A stretch of 34,972 nt of DNA from contig WHTF01000030.1 of NCBI GenBank assembly GCA_009379725.1, positions 1 through 34,972 of the forward strand, in the 5' to 3' direction. Each line of letters opens with the position of its first letter. The first letter of the stretch is position 1. The DNA is from Deltaproteobacteria bacterium. Its GTDB lineage: Bacteria > Desulfobacterota > Binatia > UBA9968. The notes beneath the pieces were generated by a model, which had not been told where the DNA came from, searched no databases, and saw only the letters and a list, made by a program, of their open reading frames with translations. Made by a program: the position numbers and the translations under genes. This document shows positions 1-6,741 of this stretch, in pieces.

Positions 1-361
1 TAAACAGCTCGACAAATTGCCGAACCTCCGGACGCGGGCCGACAAAGCTCATCTCGCCCTTCAGTACGTTGATAAGTTGGGGGAGCTCATCGATTTTGGT
101 CTTGCGCAAAAAACGTCCTACTCGCGTGATCCGCGGATCGTCGCCTACCGTGAGAGGCAAGCGTTCGCTCGACGGATTTTGCACCATTGTACGGAACTTA
201 AAGATGAAGAACGGTTTGAACCGTCTGCCCACGCGCTCCTGCCTGAAAAAAACCGGACCGCGCGAGTCCAGTTTGATAAGGAGACCTACCGTCAGCAGAA
301 CCGGAAGGAACAATACAAGACCCAAAAACGAACCGACTATGTCAAATACACGCTTTGCCAC
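1..361 (-). CDS. Initiating sugar transferase (monotopic phosphoglycosyl transferase), 3' end off the window
   Basis: This is the N-terminal 120 residues of a bacterial sugar transferase (Pfam PF02397), which transfers a sugar-1-phosphate from a UDP-sugar to undecaprenyl phosphate at the inner face of the membrane and so starts a repeat unit. Visible are a hydrophobic re-entrant helix at residues 8-28, the RGPVFFRQERVG block (34-45), FKFRTM (54-59), the catalytic Asp91-Glu92 pair in KIDELPQL, and the SFVGPRP motif (105-111). The start is GTG at 361, with AGGGAG eight bases upstream and an in-frame stop just before it. It is the short type lacking the four-helix N-terminal domain. The gene lies 81 bases after the DUF5989-like gene and is probably in the same operon. 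The C-terminus is missing only because the window ends. Which sugar it uses cannot be told from this part. Confidence 0.93.
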   Translation of the reverse strand, partial: MAKRVFDIVGSFLGLVLFLPVLLTVGLLIKLDSRGPVFFRQERVGRRFKPFFIFKFRTMVQNPSSERLPLTVGDDPRITRVGRFLRKTKIDELPQLINVLKGEMSFVGPRPEVRQFVELF

Positions 362-442
362 CGCTAATACTCCCTAATGACGACACGGTAACTCGACCGT
401 TTCGAAGGACCCGAGCAGACAAGCGGAGAAGCATCCTCAATT

Positions 443-595
443 CTAGAACAAAGTGTAAATGAAAGGCGCGACGGCAGAACCCGAAGTAAAAACCACCAGG
501 CCTCCTAGCAGAACAATGAAGAAAATAATCGGCGTCAGCCAGAATTTCTTGCGCTCCCTCATAAACGACCAAAGCTCCAACAAAAACTCACCCAT
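443..595 (-). CDS. DUF5989 / SxtK-like 50-residue membrane protein
   Basis: A small ORF of 50 codons with ATG at 595 and an AGGAG ribosome site six bases upstream. It has a charged amphipathic start (MRERKKFW, residues 12-19), one membrane helix at about 20-36, and a short tail ending SAVAPFIYTLF. This matches the DUF5989 family as I know it: a tiny protein encoded beside O-carbamoyltransferases and SxtJ proteins in polysaccharide and saxitoxin-type clusters (SxtI-SxtJ-SxtK). Here the order carbamoyltransferase, SxtJ, DUF5989 is kept. The function is unknown; a membrane partner of the carbamoyltransferase is an inference from the constant neighbourhood. It is easily missed because of its size. 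Confidence 0.82.
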   Translation of the reverse strand: MGEFLLELWSFMRERKKFWLTPIIFFIVLLGGLVVFTSGSAVAPFIYTLF

Positions 596-607
596 TAGAG
601 TCTCCTA

Positions 608-705
608 GTGAACGGTGAACAGTGAGCAGTGAGCGGCCAGCGGTCAGGATTCTTGCTGTTCGCTGCTTACAGCTCACGGCTCACTGTTCACTGCTTACTG
701 CTTAG
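608..705. repeat. Heptamer repeat array forming an imperfect hairpin (copy 1)
   Basis: Seven-base units of the form GTRARCN run in one direction on the left arm (about 608-644) and in the other on the right arm (about 655-705). GTGAACAGTGAGC at 615-627 is a perfect reverse complement of 679-691, so the transcript could fold into a long stem. The array fills the gap between DUF5989 and SxtJ, and its last unit supplies the SxtJ stop codon. The same unit occurs at 1114-1165 and 1838-1896. Confidence 0.85.
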
Positions 706-1103
706 TACTGCCTCTTTAAATGTGAAGCCGCTCGCGGCGTCCGGATCACCCGATAACTGTCCAGGTCGGCTCTCAAATGCCGGCCCATGGGATCTTTTCC
801 CAGCCATCGTCTGAATAGTCCGATCGGCGTCACTATAAAATAGAAAATAAAACCCAAAATGATTCTTGTGTTGATCCAGCCCAGGACATAACCGAGCATC
901 ATCCAGCCCTTGTAAACCCAGATTAAGCTCTTGGGATACACGGCGCCGGGAATGACAAGACCTGCCGCCAGCGCCATGGCCCACCAGCGGGCATCGTCGC
1001 CGCGGACGAGGACGGGCCATAGCGCTATGGCAGCAAAAATCCCGCCGACCATAAAACCGAAGGACCGTAGTTGCTTGGTTGCGATCGCGTTTTGCATATT
1101 CAC
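702..1103 (-). CDS. SxtJ family membrane protein
   Basis: A 133-residue protein with three predicted membrane segments (about 14-32, 39-55 and 66-97) and a basic, Arg-rich C-terminal tail, including the block RRWLGKDPMGR (98-108). Length, topology and position match the SxtJ family, named from saxitoxin clusters but common beside O-carbamoyltransferases in surface-polysaccharide loci. Its biochemical role is not established; it may tether or assist the soluble carbamoyltransferase at the membrane (inference). The start is GTG at 1103, or ATG two codons later at 1097. A perfect 14-base palindrome covers the start region, so I cannot fix the start. The stop lies inside a heptamer repeat. An S23/GIY-YIG insert separates it from the carbamoyltransferase. 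Confidence 0.85.
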   Translation of the reverse strand: MNMQNAIATKQLRSFGFMVGGIFAAIALWPVLVRGDDARWWAMALAAGLVIPGAVYPKSLIWVYKGWMMLGYVLGWINTRIILGFIFYFIVTPIGLFRRWLGKDPMGRHLRADLDSYRVIRTPRAASHLKRQY

Positions 1104-1114
1104 CTCAGGAGGTG
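1101..1114. repeat. 14-base palindrome over the SxtJ start
   Basis: CACCTC-AG-GAGGTG reads the same on both strands. On the minus strand its right half (GAGGTG) is the only Shine-Dalgarno-like sequence near the SxtJ start, and the left half could pair with it. It may reduce translation initiation, or simply be a remnant at the edge of the heptamer repeat. Confidence 0.6.
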
Positions 1115-1165
1115 TGAGCAGTGAACAGGAAGCCGTAAGACGTCGGTCACCTGCTTACTGCTCAC
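1114..1165. repeat. Heptamer repeat array (copy 2), 3' border of the S23 gene
   Basis: GTGAGCAGTGAACAG at 1114-1128 pairs with CTGCTTACTGCTCAC at 1151-1165 (13 of 15 positions). The units are the same as those at 608-705 and 1838-1896. The right arm encodes the last residues and stop of the S23 gene (tail KESEQ), so repeat and gene are joined without a gap. Confidence 0.8.
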
Positions 1166-1382
1166 TTTCTTTCTGCTTACGGTAGAGACCTGCTTTTCGT
1201 AGTCCGTAGGTAAGGGCAAGACACTCATCGAGCGCTTGGTACAGGCGATCATAGTCAGTCCCCGTCAGATACCCGAGGCGTAGCGCCAGCTCTAATTGAG
1301 TATCAATCTCGTTGAGGGAACCGATTGCATTGGACAAATAGTTTGAGAATTGTTGTCTAGTGCGACCGGCAGCCCCTTCGGC
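1155..1382 (-). pseudogene. Four-helix-bundle (S23) protein, 3' half of an interrupted gene
   Basis: These 76 codons encode the C-terminal 75 residues of a four-helix-bundle protein of the 23S-rRNA-intervening-sequence (S23, TIGR02436) type. They begin at the conserved AEGAAGR motif and continue through the helices LSNAIGSLNEIDTQLELALR and DYDRLYQALDECLALTYGLRK. The 5' half lies at 1664-1822. Joined, the two give SN-(Ile lost)-AEGAAGR, the family's usual SNIAEG motif, and a product of about 129 residues, the normal length. A 281-bp GIY-YIG segment separates them. This half is in the same frame as the GIY-YIG ORF, just beyond that ORF's TAA stop. A TTG at 1337 could start a 60-residue fragment, but a functional product is unlikely. 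The role of S23 proteins is unknown. Confidence 0.88.
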
Positions 1383-1393
1383 CCTGTGAAATA
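1382..1393. repeat. Left terminal inverted repeat of the GIY-YIG segment
   Basis: CCCTGTGAAATA is the exact reverse complement of 1653-1664. On the minus strand it begins one base after the GIY-YIG stop codon. Its outer base belongs to the Ala codon of the S23 gene. Confidence 0.9.
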
Positions 1394-1663
1394 GTTACCT
1401 AGGAATATCACCTTTCAGCCGGTTTTTTAGATACCTCTTCCCGTATGTGGTCTTCAGATATTTCTCTCGATGCAAGGCATCGATGTTAGTTCTCGAAGCT
1501 TCATAATAGACCAGCTCGAAAGGTATTCGGTAACGAGTTGACCGAACATTTCCATCGCTATGGTCACTAAGACGTTTTCTCAGATTTCCCGTACAGCCCA
1601 CGTAGAAGTTCCCGTCCTTGTTGCTCTTCAAAACGTAGACGTAATACATGGTTATTTCACAGG
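1383..1663 (-). mobile_element. 281-bp GIY-YIG element inserted in the S23 gene
   Basis: The segment separates codon Asn53 from the codon Ala of an otherwise continuous S23 gene. It is bounded by a perfect inverted repeat (CCCTGTGAAATA and complement) and contains almost nothing except one GIY-YIG endonuclease ORF. Only the Ile codon expected between the halves is missing, and I see no target-site duplication. On the minus strand the upstream half of S23 ends Pro-Val-Lys-stop inside the repeat. The GIY-YIG ATG follows one base later, a spacing that suits translational re-initiation. This architecture points to a minimal homing-type element or a nuclease-mediated insertion. Mobility is inferred, not shown. 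Confidence 0.75.
1395..1649 (-). CDS. Stand-alone GIY-YIG endonuclease-domain protein
   Basis: An 84-residue single-domain GIY-YIG protein (Pfam PF01541). The degenerate GIY and YIG strands are YYVYVLKS (residues 2-9) and NFYVGCTG (14-21). A catalytic-type Arg lies in LRKRL, Tyr-Glu in LVYYEA, the likely metal-binding Glu in REKYLKTTYG, and the family tail is KRYLKNRLKG. Such small proteins are widespread and of unknown role; relatives act as homing or repair nucleases. There is no separate Shine-Dalgarno: the ATG at 1649 lies one base after the stop of the broken S23 5' half, so translation is probably coupled. It fills nearly all of an inverted-repeat-bounded insertion. Read-through of its TAA would enter the 3' half of S23 in frame. 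Confidence 0.92.
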   Translation of the reverse strand: MYYVYVLKSNKDGNFYVGCTGNLRKRLSDHSDGNVRSTRYRIPFELVYYEASRTNIDALHREKYLKTTYGKRYLKNRLKGDIPR

Positions 1664-1664
1664 G
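1653..1664. repeat. Right terminal inverted repeat of the GIY-YIG segment
   Basis: TATTTCACAGGG is the exact reverse complement of 1382-1393. It lies directly upstream (minus-strand sense) of the GIY-YIG ATG. Its outer base is the last base of the S23 Asn53 codon. Confidence 0.9.
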
Positions 1665-1822
1665 TTTGAGGGAGCCGAAACGGCTGCGCGCCTTAATTGC
1701 GACGTTAAGGCGTACAATTCTTCTTGTGGAAAGCTCCTCGTTACCTCATAAACTTTCACTGCTAAGTCCATAGTCTTCTGCCAGGCAAGAAGATTTCGAT
1801 GTGGCTTTTTGCTCTCACTCAC
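1664..1822 (-). pseudogene. Four-helix-bundle (S23) protein, 5' half of an interrupted gene
   Basis: Fifty-three codons from GTG at 1822, with a GAGG-rich ribosome site just upstream. They read through NLLAWQKTMDLAVKVYEV, SFPQEELYALTSQLRRAAVS and end at APSN, the classic N-terminal half of an S23 four-helix-bundle protein. The frame continues only three more codons (Pro-Val-Lys) into the GIY-YIG element before TAA. The remainder of the gene is at 1155-1382. Confidence 0.88.
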
Positions 1823-1837
1823 CCTCACCACCCTCTT

Positions 1838-1896
1838 GACCGCTTACTGCTCCCTGCTCACCGCTTACTGTCTTCACTGCTCTCTGCTTACTGGTC
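1838..1896. repeat. Heptamer repeat array (copy 3), 5' border of the S23 gene
   Basis: Read on the minus strand, this is a run of degenerate GTRAGCR units (GTAAGCA, GAGAGCA, GTAAGCG, GTGAGCA, GGGAGCA, GTAAGCG), beginning immediately after the carbamoyltransferase TAA. It is one-directional, unlike copies 1 and 2. With copy 2 it brackets the S23 gene. Confidence 0.8.
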
Positions 1897-3744
1897 TTAG
1901 TCCAGCTCAAATTCCTGTTGCCAGTTAGTGTCGCCTTCCAACGGCTTCTGGCCGGCCTTATAAAGAACACAGTTCTCCAGCACCAGGACATCGATGGCGG
2001 TGCGCATGAAGCATCGATAGGCGTCCTCGGGGGAGCATACGATGGGTTCGCTGCGGACATTGAACGAAGTGTTGACCAACAGCCCGCAGCCGGTCTTGGC
2101 TTCGAAAGCTTTGAGCAGCCTGTAGTAGCGGGGATTGGTATCTTCGTGCACGGTCTGAACCCGGGCCGAATAGTCGACGTGGGTGGCCGCCGGAATATCG
2201 GATTTTGGCACGTTTAAAAGCTCGATTCCCCAAAGCGCTTGCTGTTCGTCCGTCGGTTCGATGCGCCGCTCTTCGACGACAGGCGCTACCAGAAGCATAT
2301 ACGGGCTGTCGGTGTCCATGGCAAAGTAATCCGCCACCCGCTCGCGCAACACCGACGGCGCAAACGGCCGGAAGGATTCACGATACTTAATTTTTAGGTT
2401 CATAGCCGACTGCATCTTGGGATTGCGCGCATCGCCGAGGATGCTGCGCGCTCCCAATGCCCGCGGCCCGAATTCCATTCTGCCTTGGAACCATCCGACC
2501 ACCTTGCCATCGGCCAACTCACTCGCCACCTGATCGAAAAGCGCTTCGTCGCTCATCCGCTCGAATACCGCGTCCTTACTCCGGAGAAAATTTTCAATTT
2601 CTTTGTTGGTGTAGGAAGGCCCCAGGTAACTGCCCTGCATGATATCCTTGGATCCCTCCGCGCCGCGGGGCATGTCCTCCAGCTTGTGCCATACCGTGAG
2701 CGCCGCGCCTACCGCGCCGCCGGCATCGCCGGCAGACGGTTGGACCCATAGTTTCTTAAAAGGGCCCTCCCGAAGGATTCGTCCATTGGCGACACAGTTC
2801 AATGCCACGCCGCCCGCCAGACATAGATTCTCGGCGCCGGTCTCGCGATGCAGGCTTCTGACCAGACGGAGCACGACTTCTTCGGTGACCTCCTGGATCG
2901 AACGCGCGAGATCCATATCGCGCTGGGTTAGCTTGGATTCAGGCTTGCGCGGAGGACCGCCGAACAACTTATCGAAACGGCCGTTCGTCATGGTCAGGCC
3001 GGTACAATAATTGAAGTAGTCGATTTTAAGGCGAAACGTGCCGTCTTCCTTCAGGTCGATGAGATTGTCATAGATCGCTTTGACGTATTTGGGTTGTCCA
3101 TAAGGAGCCAAGCCCATGACCTTGTATTCTCCTGAATTGACGCGAAACCCGGTGTAATAGGTGAAGGCGGAATACAGGAGTCCAAGAGAATGCGGAAATT
3201 GAATTTCCCAAAGCGGCGTGAGCGTGTTGCCGTCACCCGTCCACGCCGATGTCGTGGCCCATTCCCCTACGCCGTCCATGCAAAGAACTGCAGCGGACTT
3301 AAACGGCGAAGGATAGAAAGCGGAGGCCGCGTGGGACTCGTGGTGTTCGCCGAAAAGGATCGGCGGCAGGCCCGATTTTTGTACCCCGTCCAGGGAGACA
3401 AGATCGTCCTGCAGCGCCTTCTTCAGTAAAAGTTTCTCTTTCATCCAGACGGGCATGGCGGCGAGAAAGGACTTGATGCCTTTAGGAGAAAACGCGACGT
3501 AGGTTTCCAACAGACGCTCGAATTTGATCAGCGGCTTATCGTAAAAGACAAAATATTTTAGATCGGCCAGGGAAATGCCGCCTGCTTTGAGGCAGTAGCG
3601 AATCGCCTGAGTTGGAAATCCAGCGTCGAACTTCTTTCTCGTGAAGCGCTCTTCTTGGGCCGCCGCAACGATTTCGCCATCGCGGATCAAGCATGCCGCG
3701 CTATCGTGGTAAAATGCTGAGATTCCTAGAATATACGTTGGCAT
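1897..3744 (-). CDS. O-carbamoyltransferase (NodU/CmcH/TobZ/SxtI family)
   Basis: This 615-residue enzyme would carbamoylate a sugar hydroxyl using carbamoyl phosphate and ATP through a carbamoyl-adenylate. The N-terminal Kae1-like domain shows GISAFYHDSAACLI (7-20), the metal-ligand motif HHESHAASAF (134-143), LAGGVALNCVANGRI (309-323) and Asp340 in PSAGDAGGAVGAAL. The C-terminal YrdC-like domain has GWFQGRMEFGPRALGARS (417-434) and a late NTSFNVRSEPIVCSPEDA block. Length is normal. I choose ATG 3744 because GGAGGAAAG precedes it; a longer frame with ten more codons has no such site. SxtJ and DUF5989 follow, as in SxtI-J-K, but an S23/GIY-YIG insert separates them. A 232-base gap upstream probably holds its promoter, though I recognise no clear -35/-10 there. 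The acceptor sugar is unknown. Confidence 0.95.
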   Translation of the reverse strand: MPTYILGISAFYHDSAACLIRDGEIVAAAQEERFTRKKFDAGFPTQAIRYCLKAGGISLADLKYFVFYDKPLIKFERLLETYVAFSPKGIKSFLAAMPVWMKEKLLLKKALQDDLVSLDGVQKSGLPPILFGEHHESHAASAFYPSPFKSAAVLCMDGVGEWATTSAWTGDGNTLTPLWEIQFPHSLGLLYSAFTYYTGFRVNSGEYKVMGLAPYGQPKYVKAIYDNLIDLKEDGTFRLKIDYFNYCTGLTMTNGRFDKLFGGPPRKPESKLTQRDMDLARSIQEVTEEVVLRLVRSLHRETGAENLCLAGGVALNCVANGRILREGPFKKLWVQPSAGDAGGAVGAALTVWHKLEDMPRGAEGSKDIMQGSYLGPSYTNKEIENFLRSKDAVFERMSDEALFDQVASELADGKVVGWFQGRMEFGPRALGARSILGDARNPKMQSAMNLKIKYRESFRPFAPSVLRERVADYFAMDTDSPYMLLVAPVVEERRIEPTDEQQALWGIELLNVPKSDIPAATHVDYSARVQTVHEDTNPRYYRLLKAFEAKTGCGLLVNTSFNVRSEPIVCSPEDAYRCFMRTAIDVLVLENCVLYKAGQKPLEGDTNWQQEFELD

Positions 3745-3976
3745 TGTCTTTCCTCCGCAAGCTAGGCTCATCACCTAGAGGAATGACTGTGGTCCTTAAA
3801 CATAGTGGAGTAAACGTTTCGGAGCAAAAAGCGGTGAAGTGAAGCCGGCGGAGCTTGCTCCAGGTTACTTTATTACGATAACAGTTAAAGCCACGAAGGC
3901 ATACTTCGGGCCACCTTCATCAATTCCGTACAAAGGGGCAGCCCCAGGCAATCCGCAGCGGCTTCAATGAATGATT

Positions 3977-5134
3977 TTAACTCACAGCGGCCGAGCCGCG
4001 GGATAGCTCAGGCGCTTGAGCTCCGTCGTCAAGATACCGTCTGATTTGTTCGACCACATGTCTTTGCTGTTCCATAAGGAGCTCCGGATAGATGGGCAAG
4101 GCGAGCACTTGCGCAGCCGCTTTTTCCGACTCCGGAAGCTCTCCCTTGCGGTAGCCTAGATCAGCAAAGCAGTCCTGCAGGTGAAGCGGCACCGGATAAT
4201 AAATCTCCGTCTCCACTCCGTTCTGCCGCAAGAAACTCCGCAGCTCATCGCGGCGCGGAACGCGAATTACGAACTGATTGTAAATGTGGCCCGGCGTGTC
4301 CTGGGGCAAAGTGACCTGGCTTTGAAGTCCGCTTTCAGCAAACAGCTCGCGATATCGTTGCGCATTACGCCGGCGTGCTTCGGTCCAGGCTGTTAGGTGC
4401 TTAAGCTTGACCCGAAGCACCGCTGCTTGCAGGGCGTCAAGGCGGAAATTCCCGCCCACTACTCGGTGATAATACTTGGGCTTACCGCCGTGCACCCGCA
4501 GCACGCGAAGCGACTCAGCCAAATCGGCGTCATTGGTCACGATCATTCCGGCGTCGCCGAAAGCTCCCAAGTTCTTGCTAGGGAAAAAAGAGAAACATCC
4601 CATGTCACCGATAGTTCCAGCCGATCTCCCCAGCCGATCTCCAGCGCCGATCGCTTGCGCGGCGTCTTCGATGACATGAATTCCTCGGTCACCGGCAATT
4701 TCAAGAATAGAGCTCAACTCCGCGCACAGACCAAATAAATGCACCGGGACAATGGCTTTAGTGCACGACGTGAGCTTTGTTTGAACTTCTTCGGATTTCA
4801 GGTTGAATGTGCCGGCATCGATATCTACGAATACCGGCCGCGCACCCAATCGAACGATAACTCCGGCGGTGGCGAAGAACGTGAACGAGCTGGTTATGAC
4901 TTCGTCTCCGGGACCCACCCCGGCGGCCATGAGAGCCACCAGCAGAGCGTCGGTTCCGGACGAGACGCCGACGCCAAAGCGCGCGCCGCAAAACTGCGCG
5001 ACCTCTTCCTCTAAAGCTGAGACTTCAGGGCCAAGTATAAAATGTTGCGCGTCGCAGACACGGTCCATCGCCGCGCGAATCTCCGCGCGGATCGGAGCGT
5101 ACTGGGCCTGTAAATCAAGTAGAGGAACCTTCAT
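3977..5134 (-). CDS. DegT/DnrJ/EryC1/StrS aminotransferase, WbpE-like
   Basis: A 385-residue PLP-dependent sugar aminotransferase. The Schiff-base lysine is Lys187 in [16 protein letters not shown], the PLP-nitrogen Asp is in [12 protein letters not shown] (Asp157), and SSGTDAL (58-64) binds phosphate. The sequence most resembles WbpE/WlbC enzymes, which aminate UDP-3-keto-GlcNAc-uronic acid at C3 with glutamate. Support comes from the preceding gene, a WbpB-WbpD fusion whose TAA overlaps this ATG (TAATG), giving translational coupling. The three activities would make UDP-2,3-diacetamido-glucuronic acid from UDP-GlcNAcA; the WbpA-type 6-dehydrogenase must lie elsewhere. Another amino-sugar nucleotide remains possible. 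Confidence 0.93.
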   Translation of the reverse strand: MKVPLLDLQAQYAPIRAEIRAAMDRVCDAQHFILGPEVSALEEEVAQFCGARFGVGVSSGTDALLVALMAAGVGPGDEVITSSFTFFATAGVIVRLGARPVFVDIDAGTFNLKSEEVQTKLTSCTKAIVPVHLFGLCAELSSILEIAGDRGIHVIEDAAQAIGAGDRLGRSAGTIGDMGCFSFFPSKNLGAFGDAGMIVTNDADLAESLRVLRVHGGKPKYYHRVVGGNFRLDALQAAVLRVKLKHLTAWTEARRRNAQRYRELFAESGLQSQVTLPQDTPGHIYNQFVIRVPRRDELRSFLRQNGVETEIYYPVPLHLQDCFADLGYRKGELPESEKAAAQVLALPIYPELLMEQQRHVVEQIRRYLDDGAQAPELSRGSAAVS

Positions 5135-6717
5135 TACGCTGCGCGGACCTCCTTGCCGATTTTTAGATAGGGTTTTTCACAGGCCCGGCAAATTCCTTTG
5201 CCGTCATTGCCTTTGACTTCGATGCGATTGCCGCACGAGCACATCCAACCGGCGATTCGCGCCGGATTGCCGACTACAAGAGCGAAGTCAGGAACATCGC
5301 GAGTCACCACCGCGCCGGCGCCGACGAACGCATAGGCGCCGATCGTCACGCCACAGACGATGGTAGAATTGGCACCCAACGTCGCGCCGCGCCGAACCAG
5401 AGTGGGACGTAATTCGTCCATGCGGCCGATTTCACTGCGCGGATTATAGACGTTGGTGAAAACCATTGAAGGGCCGCAAAAAACCCCGTCCTCCAGCGTA
5501 ACGCCCTCATAGACGGACACGTTATTTTGGATTTTCACCCCGTCGCCGACTTGGACATTGGGACCAATGACGACGTTTTGGCCGATCCGGCAATCTCTTC
5601 CTAACTTGCAGTTCTTGAGCACGTGCGACACATGCCAGATCGTCGTTCCCGCGCCGATTTCTACATTGTCGTCAATAAATGAAGACTCATGCACGAAGTA
5701 GCCCGGCTTCGCTGTGGCAGAGAAAGGTTTCTCCTTGACCGCCCCCTTTTCCAAAGCCTCCTGGCATTGCTGTAAGACGGTCAGAACGCGGAGCCCCTCA
5801 TGCCCGTCGGTGCGCGGCGTGTGACGTGTTCGAATGCAATCCAGAAAGTGCTGGCATTCAGCCCGCAGCGGCTCCCCTGATTCTATGGGAACAGGACAAG
5901 CCTGGGCCTTATTAGGAACAGGGATACTGGCCTTCCAGGAAATCACATGTGGATAAAGCGTCAGCTTGTTCGCTTCTTCCACATCATCGAATACGGCCAT
6001 TTGACGTTCGCCGACTACGATGAGTTTTTGTTCTTTGTAGGGATGAAGCCAGGACACAAAGACATGGGCCTTAATTCCGCTGGGGAAAGAGAGCAAGCTT
6101 ACCGTTACGTCGGCGATTCGGTCATGCAGGTAATTCCCTCCCTGAGCATTCACGCCCTCTGGCATTTCTCCCACCAAACCCAAGATGACGGAGATGTCGT
6201 GCGGCGCGAAGGACCAGAGAATATTTTCCTCGCGGCGAATCTTACCTAAATTCAGCCGGTTCGAATAGATGTAGCGAATTCGACCCAGCTCCCCTTGCTC
6301 AATCAGCTCTTTCAATTTGAGGACCGCCGGATGATACCAGAGAAGATGGCCTACCATGAGAATGCGCCGCTTCTTAGCGGCAAGGGCAATCAACTGTTGT
6401 CCTTCATCAACCGAGAGACAAAGCGGTTTTTCAACGAAGACATCTTTGCCGGCCAACAGCGCCTGGCGCACTAGTGCGCCGTGCGTTTCGGCGGGCGTTG
6501 CGATGGCGACACCGGAAGTTTCCGGGTCGTCGAGAACGTGCTCAACCGAATCCGTGAACTTGACTCCCGGATGGGCGCGCCCGAGCGAGTCTCGCGTCGG
6601 CGCGTCAACTTCGCAAACCCATGAAAGAACGCCCAGGTCGTTGAAATTGCGGACGAGATTCTTCCCCCAGTACCCACCGCCTATGCATGCGATCCTATGA
6701 CTCACGAATTCCGACAT
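5134..6717 (-). CDS. Fusion of Gfo/Idh/MocA sugar 3-dehydrogenase (WbpB-like) and N-acetyltransferase (WbpD-like) with a C-terminal Cys cluster
   Basis: 527 residues in three parts. Residues 1-325 are a Gfo/Idh/MocA oxidoreductase with the NAD motif [10 protein letters not shown] (11-20), catalytic EKP (96-98) and SFAPHD (169-174). Residues 340-490 are a left-handed beta-helix acyltransferase with repeated hexapeptides ([24 protein letters not shown]) and a VGNPA end. Residues 493-513 hold Cys-X-Cys and Cys-X2-Cys pairs resembling a small zinc ribbon. WbpB oxidises C3 of UDP-GlcNAcA and WbpD acetylates the new 3-amino group; one chain here carries both, flanking the step done by the adjacent aminotransferase. 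I start at ATG 6717 with AGGACGG upstream; a TTG at 6738 would add seven residues. It follows the previous stop closely. Confidence 0.93.
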   Translation of the reverse strand: MSEFVSHRIACIGGGYWGKNLVRNFNDLGVLSWVCEVDAPTRDSLGRAHPGVKFTDSVEHVLDDPETSGVAIATPAETHGALVRQALLAGKDVFVEKPLCLSVDEGQQLIALAAKKRRILMVGHLLWYHPAVLKLKELIEQGELGRIRYIYSNRLNLGKIRREENILWSFAPHDISVILGLVGEMPEGVNAQGGNYLHDRIADVTVSLLSFPSGIKAHVFVSWLHPYKEQKLIVVGERQMAVFDDVEEANKLTLYPHVISWKASIPVPNKAQACPVPIESGEPLRAECQHFLDCIRTRHTPRTDGHEGLRVLTVLQQCQEALEKGAVKEKPFSATAKPGYFVHESSFIDDNVEIGAGTTIWHVSHVLKNCKLGRDCRIGQNVVIGPNVQVGDGVKIQNNVSVYEGVTLEDGVFCGPSMVFTNVYNPRSEIGRMDELRPTLVRRGATLGANSTIVCGVTIGAYAFVGAGAVVTRDVPDFALVVGNPARIAGWMCSCGNRIEVKGNDGKGICRACEKPYLKIGKEVRAA

Positions 6718-6741
6718 AAATTTCCGTCCTTTGGCCAACGG

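Noticed and set aside
1155-1822. S23 protein as a diversity-generating retroelement accessory (Avd)
   Set aside because: No reverse transcriptase, template or variable repeat is present; the sequence fits the general S23 four-helix-bundle family.
608-1896. Repeat arrays as a CRISPR
   Set aside because: The units are seven bases, degenerate and contiguous, without unique spacers, and no cas gene is present.
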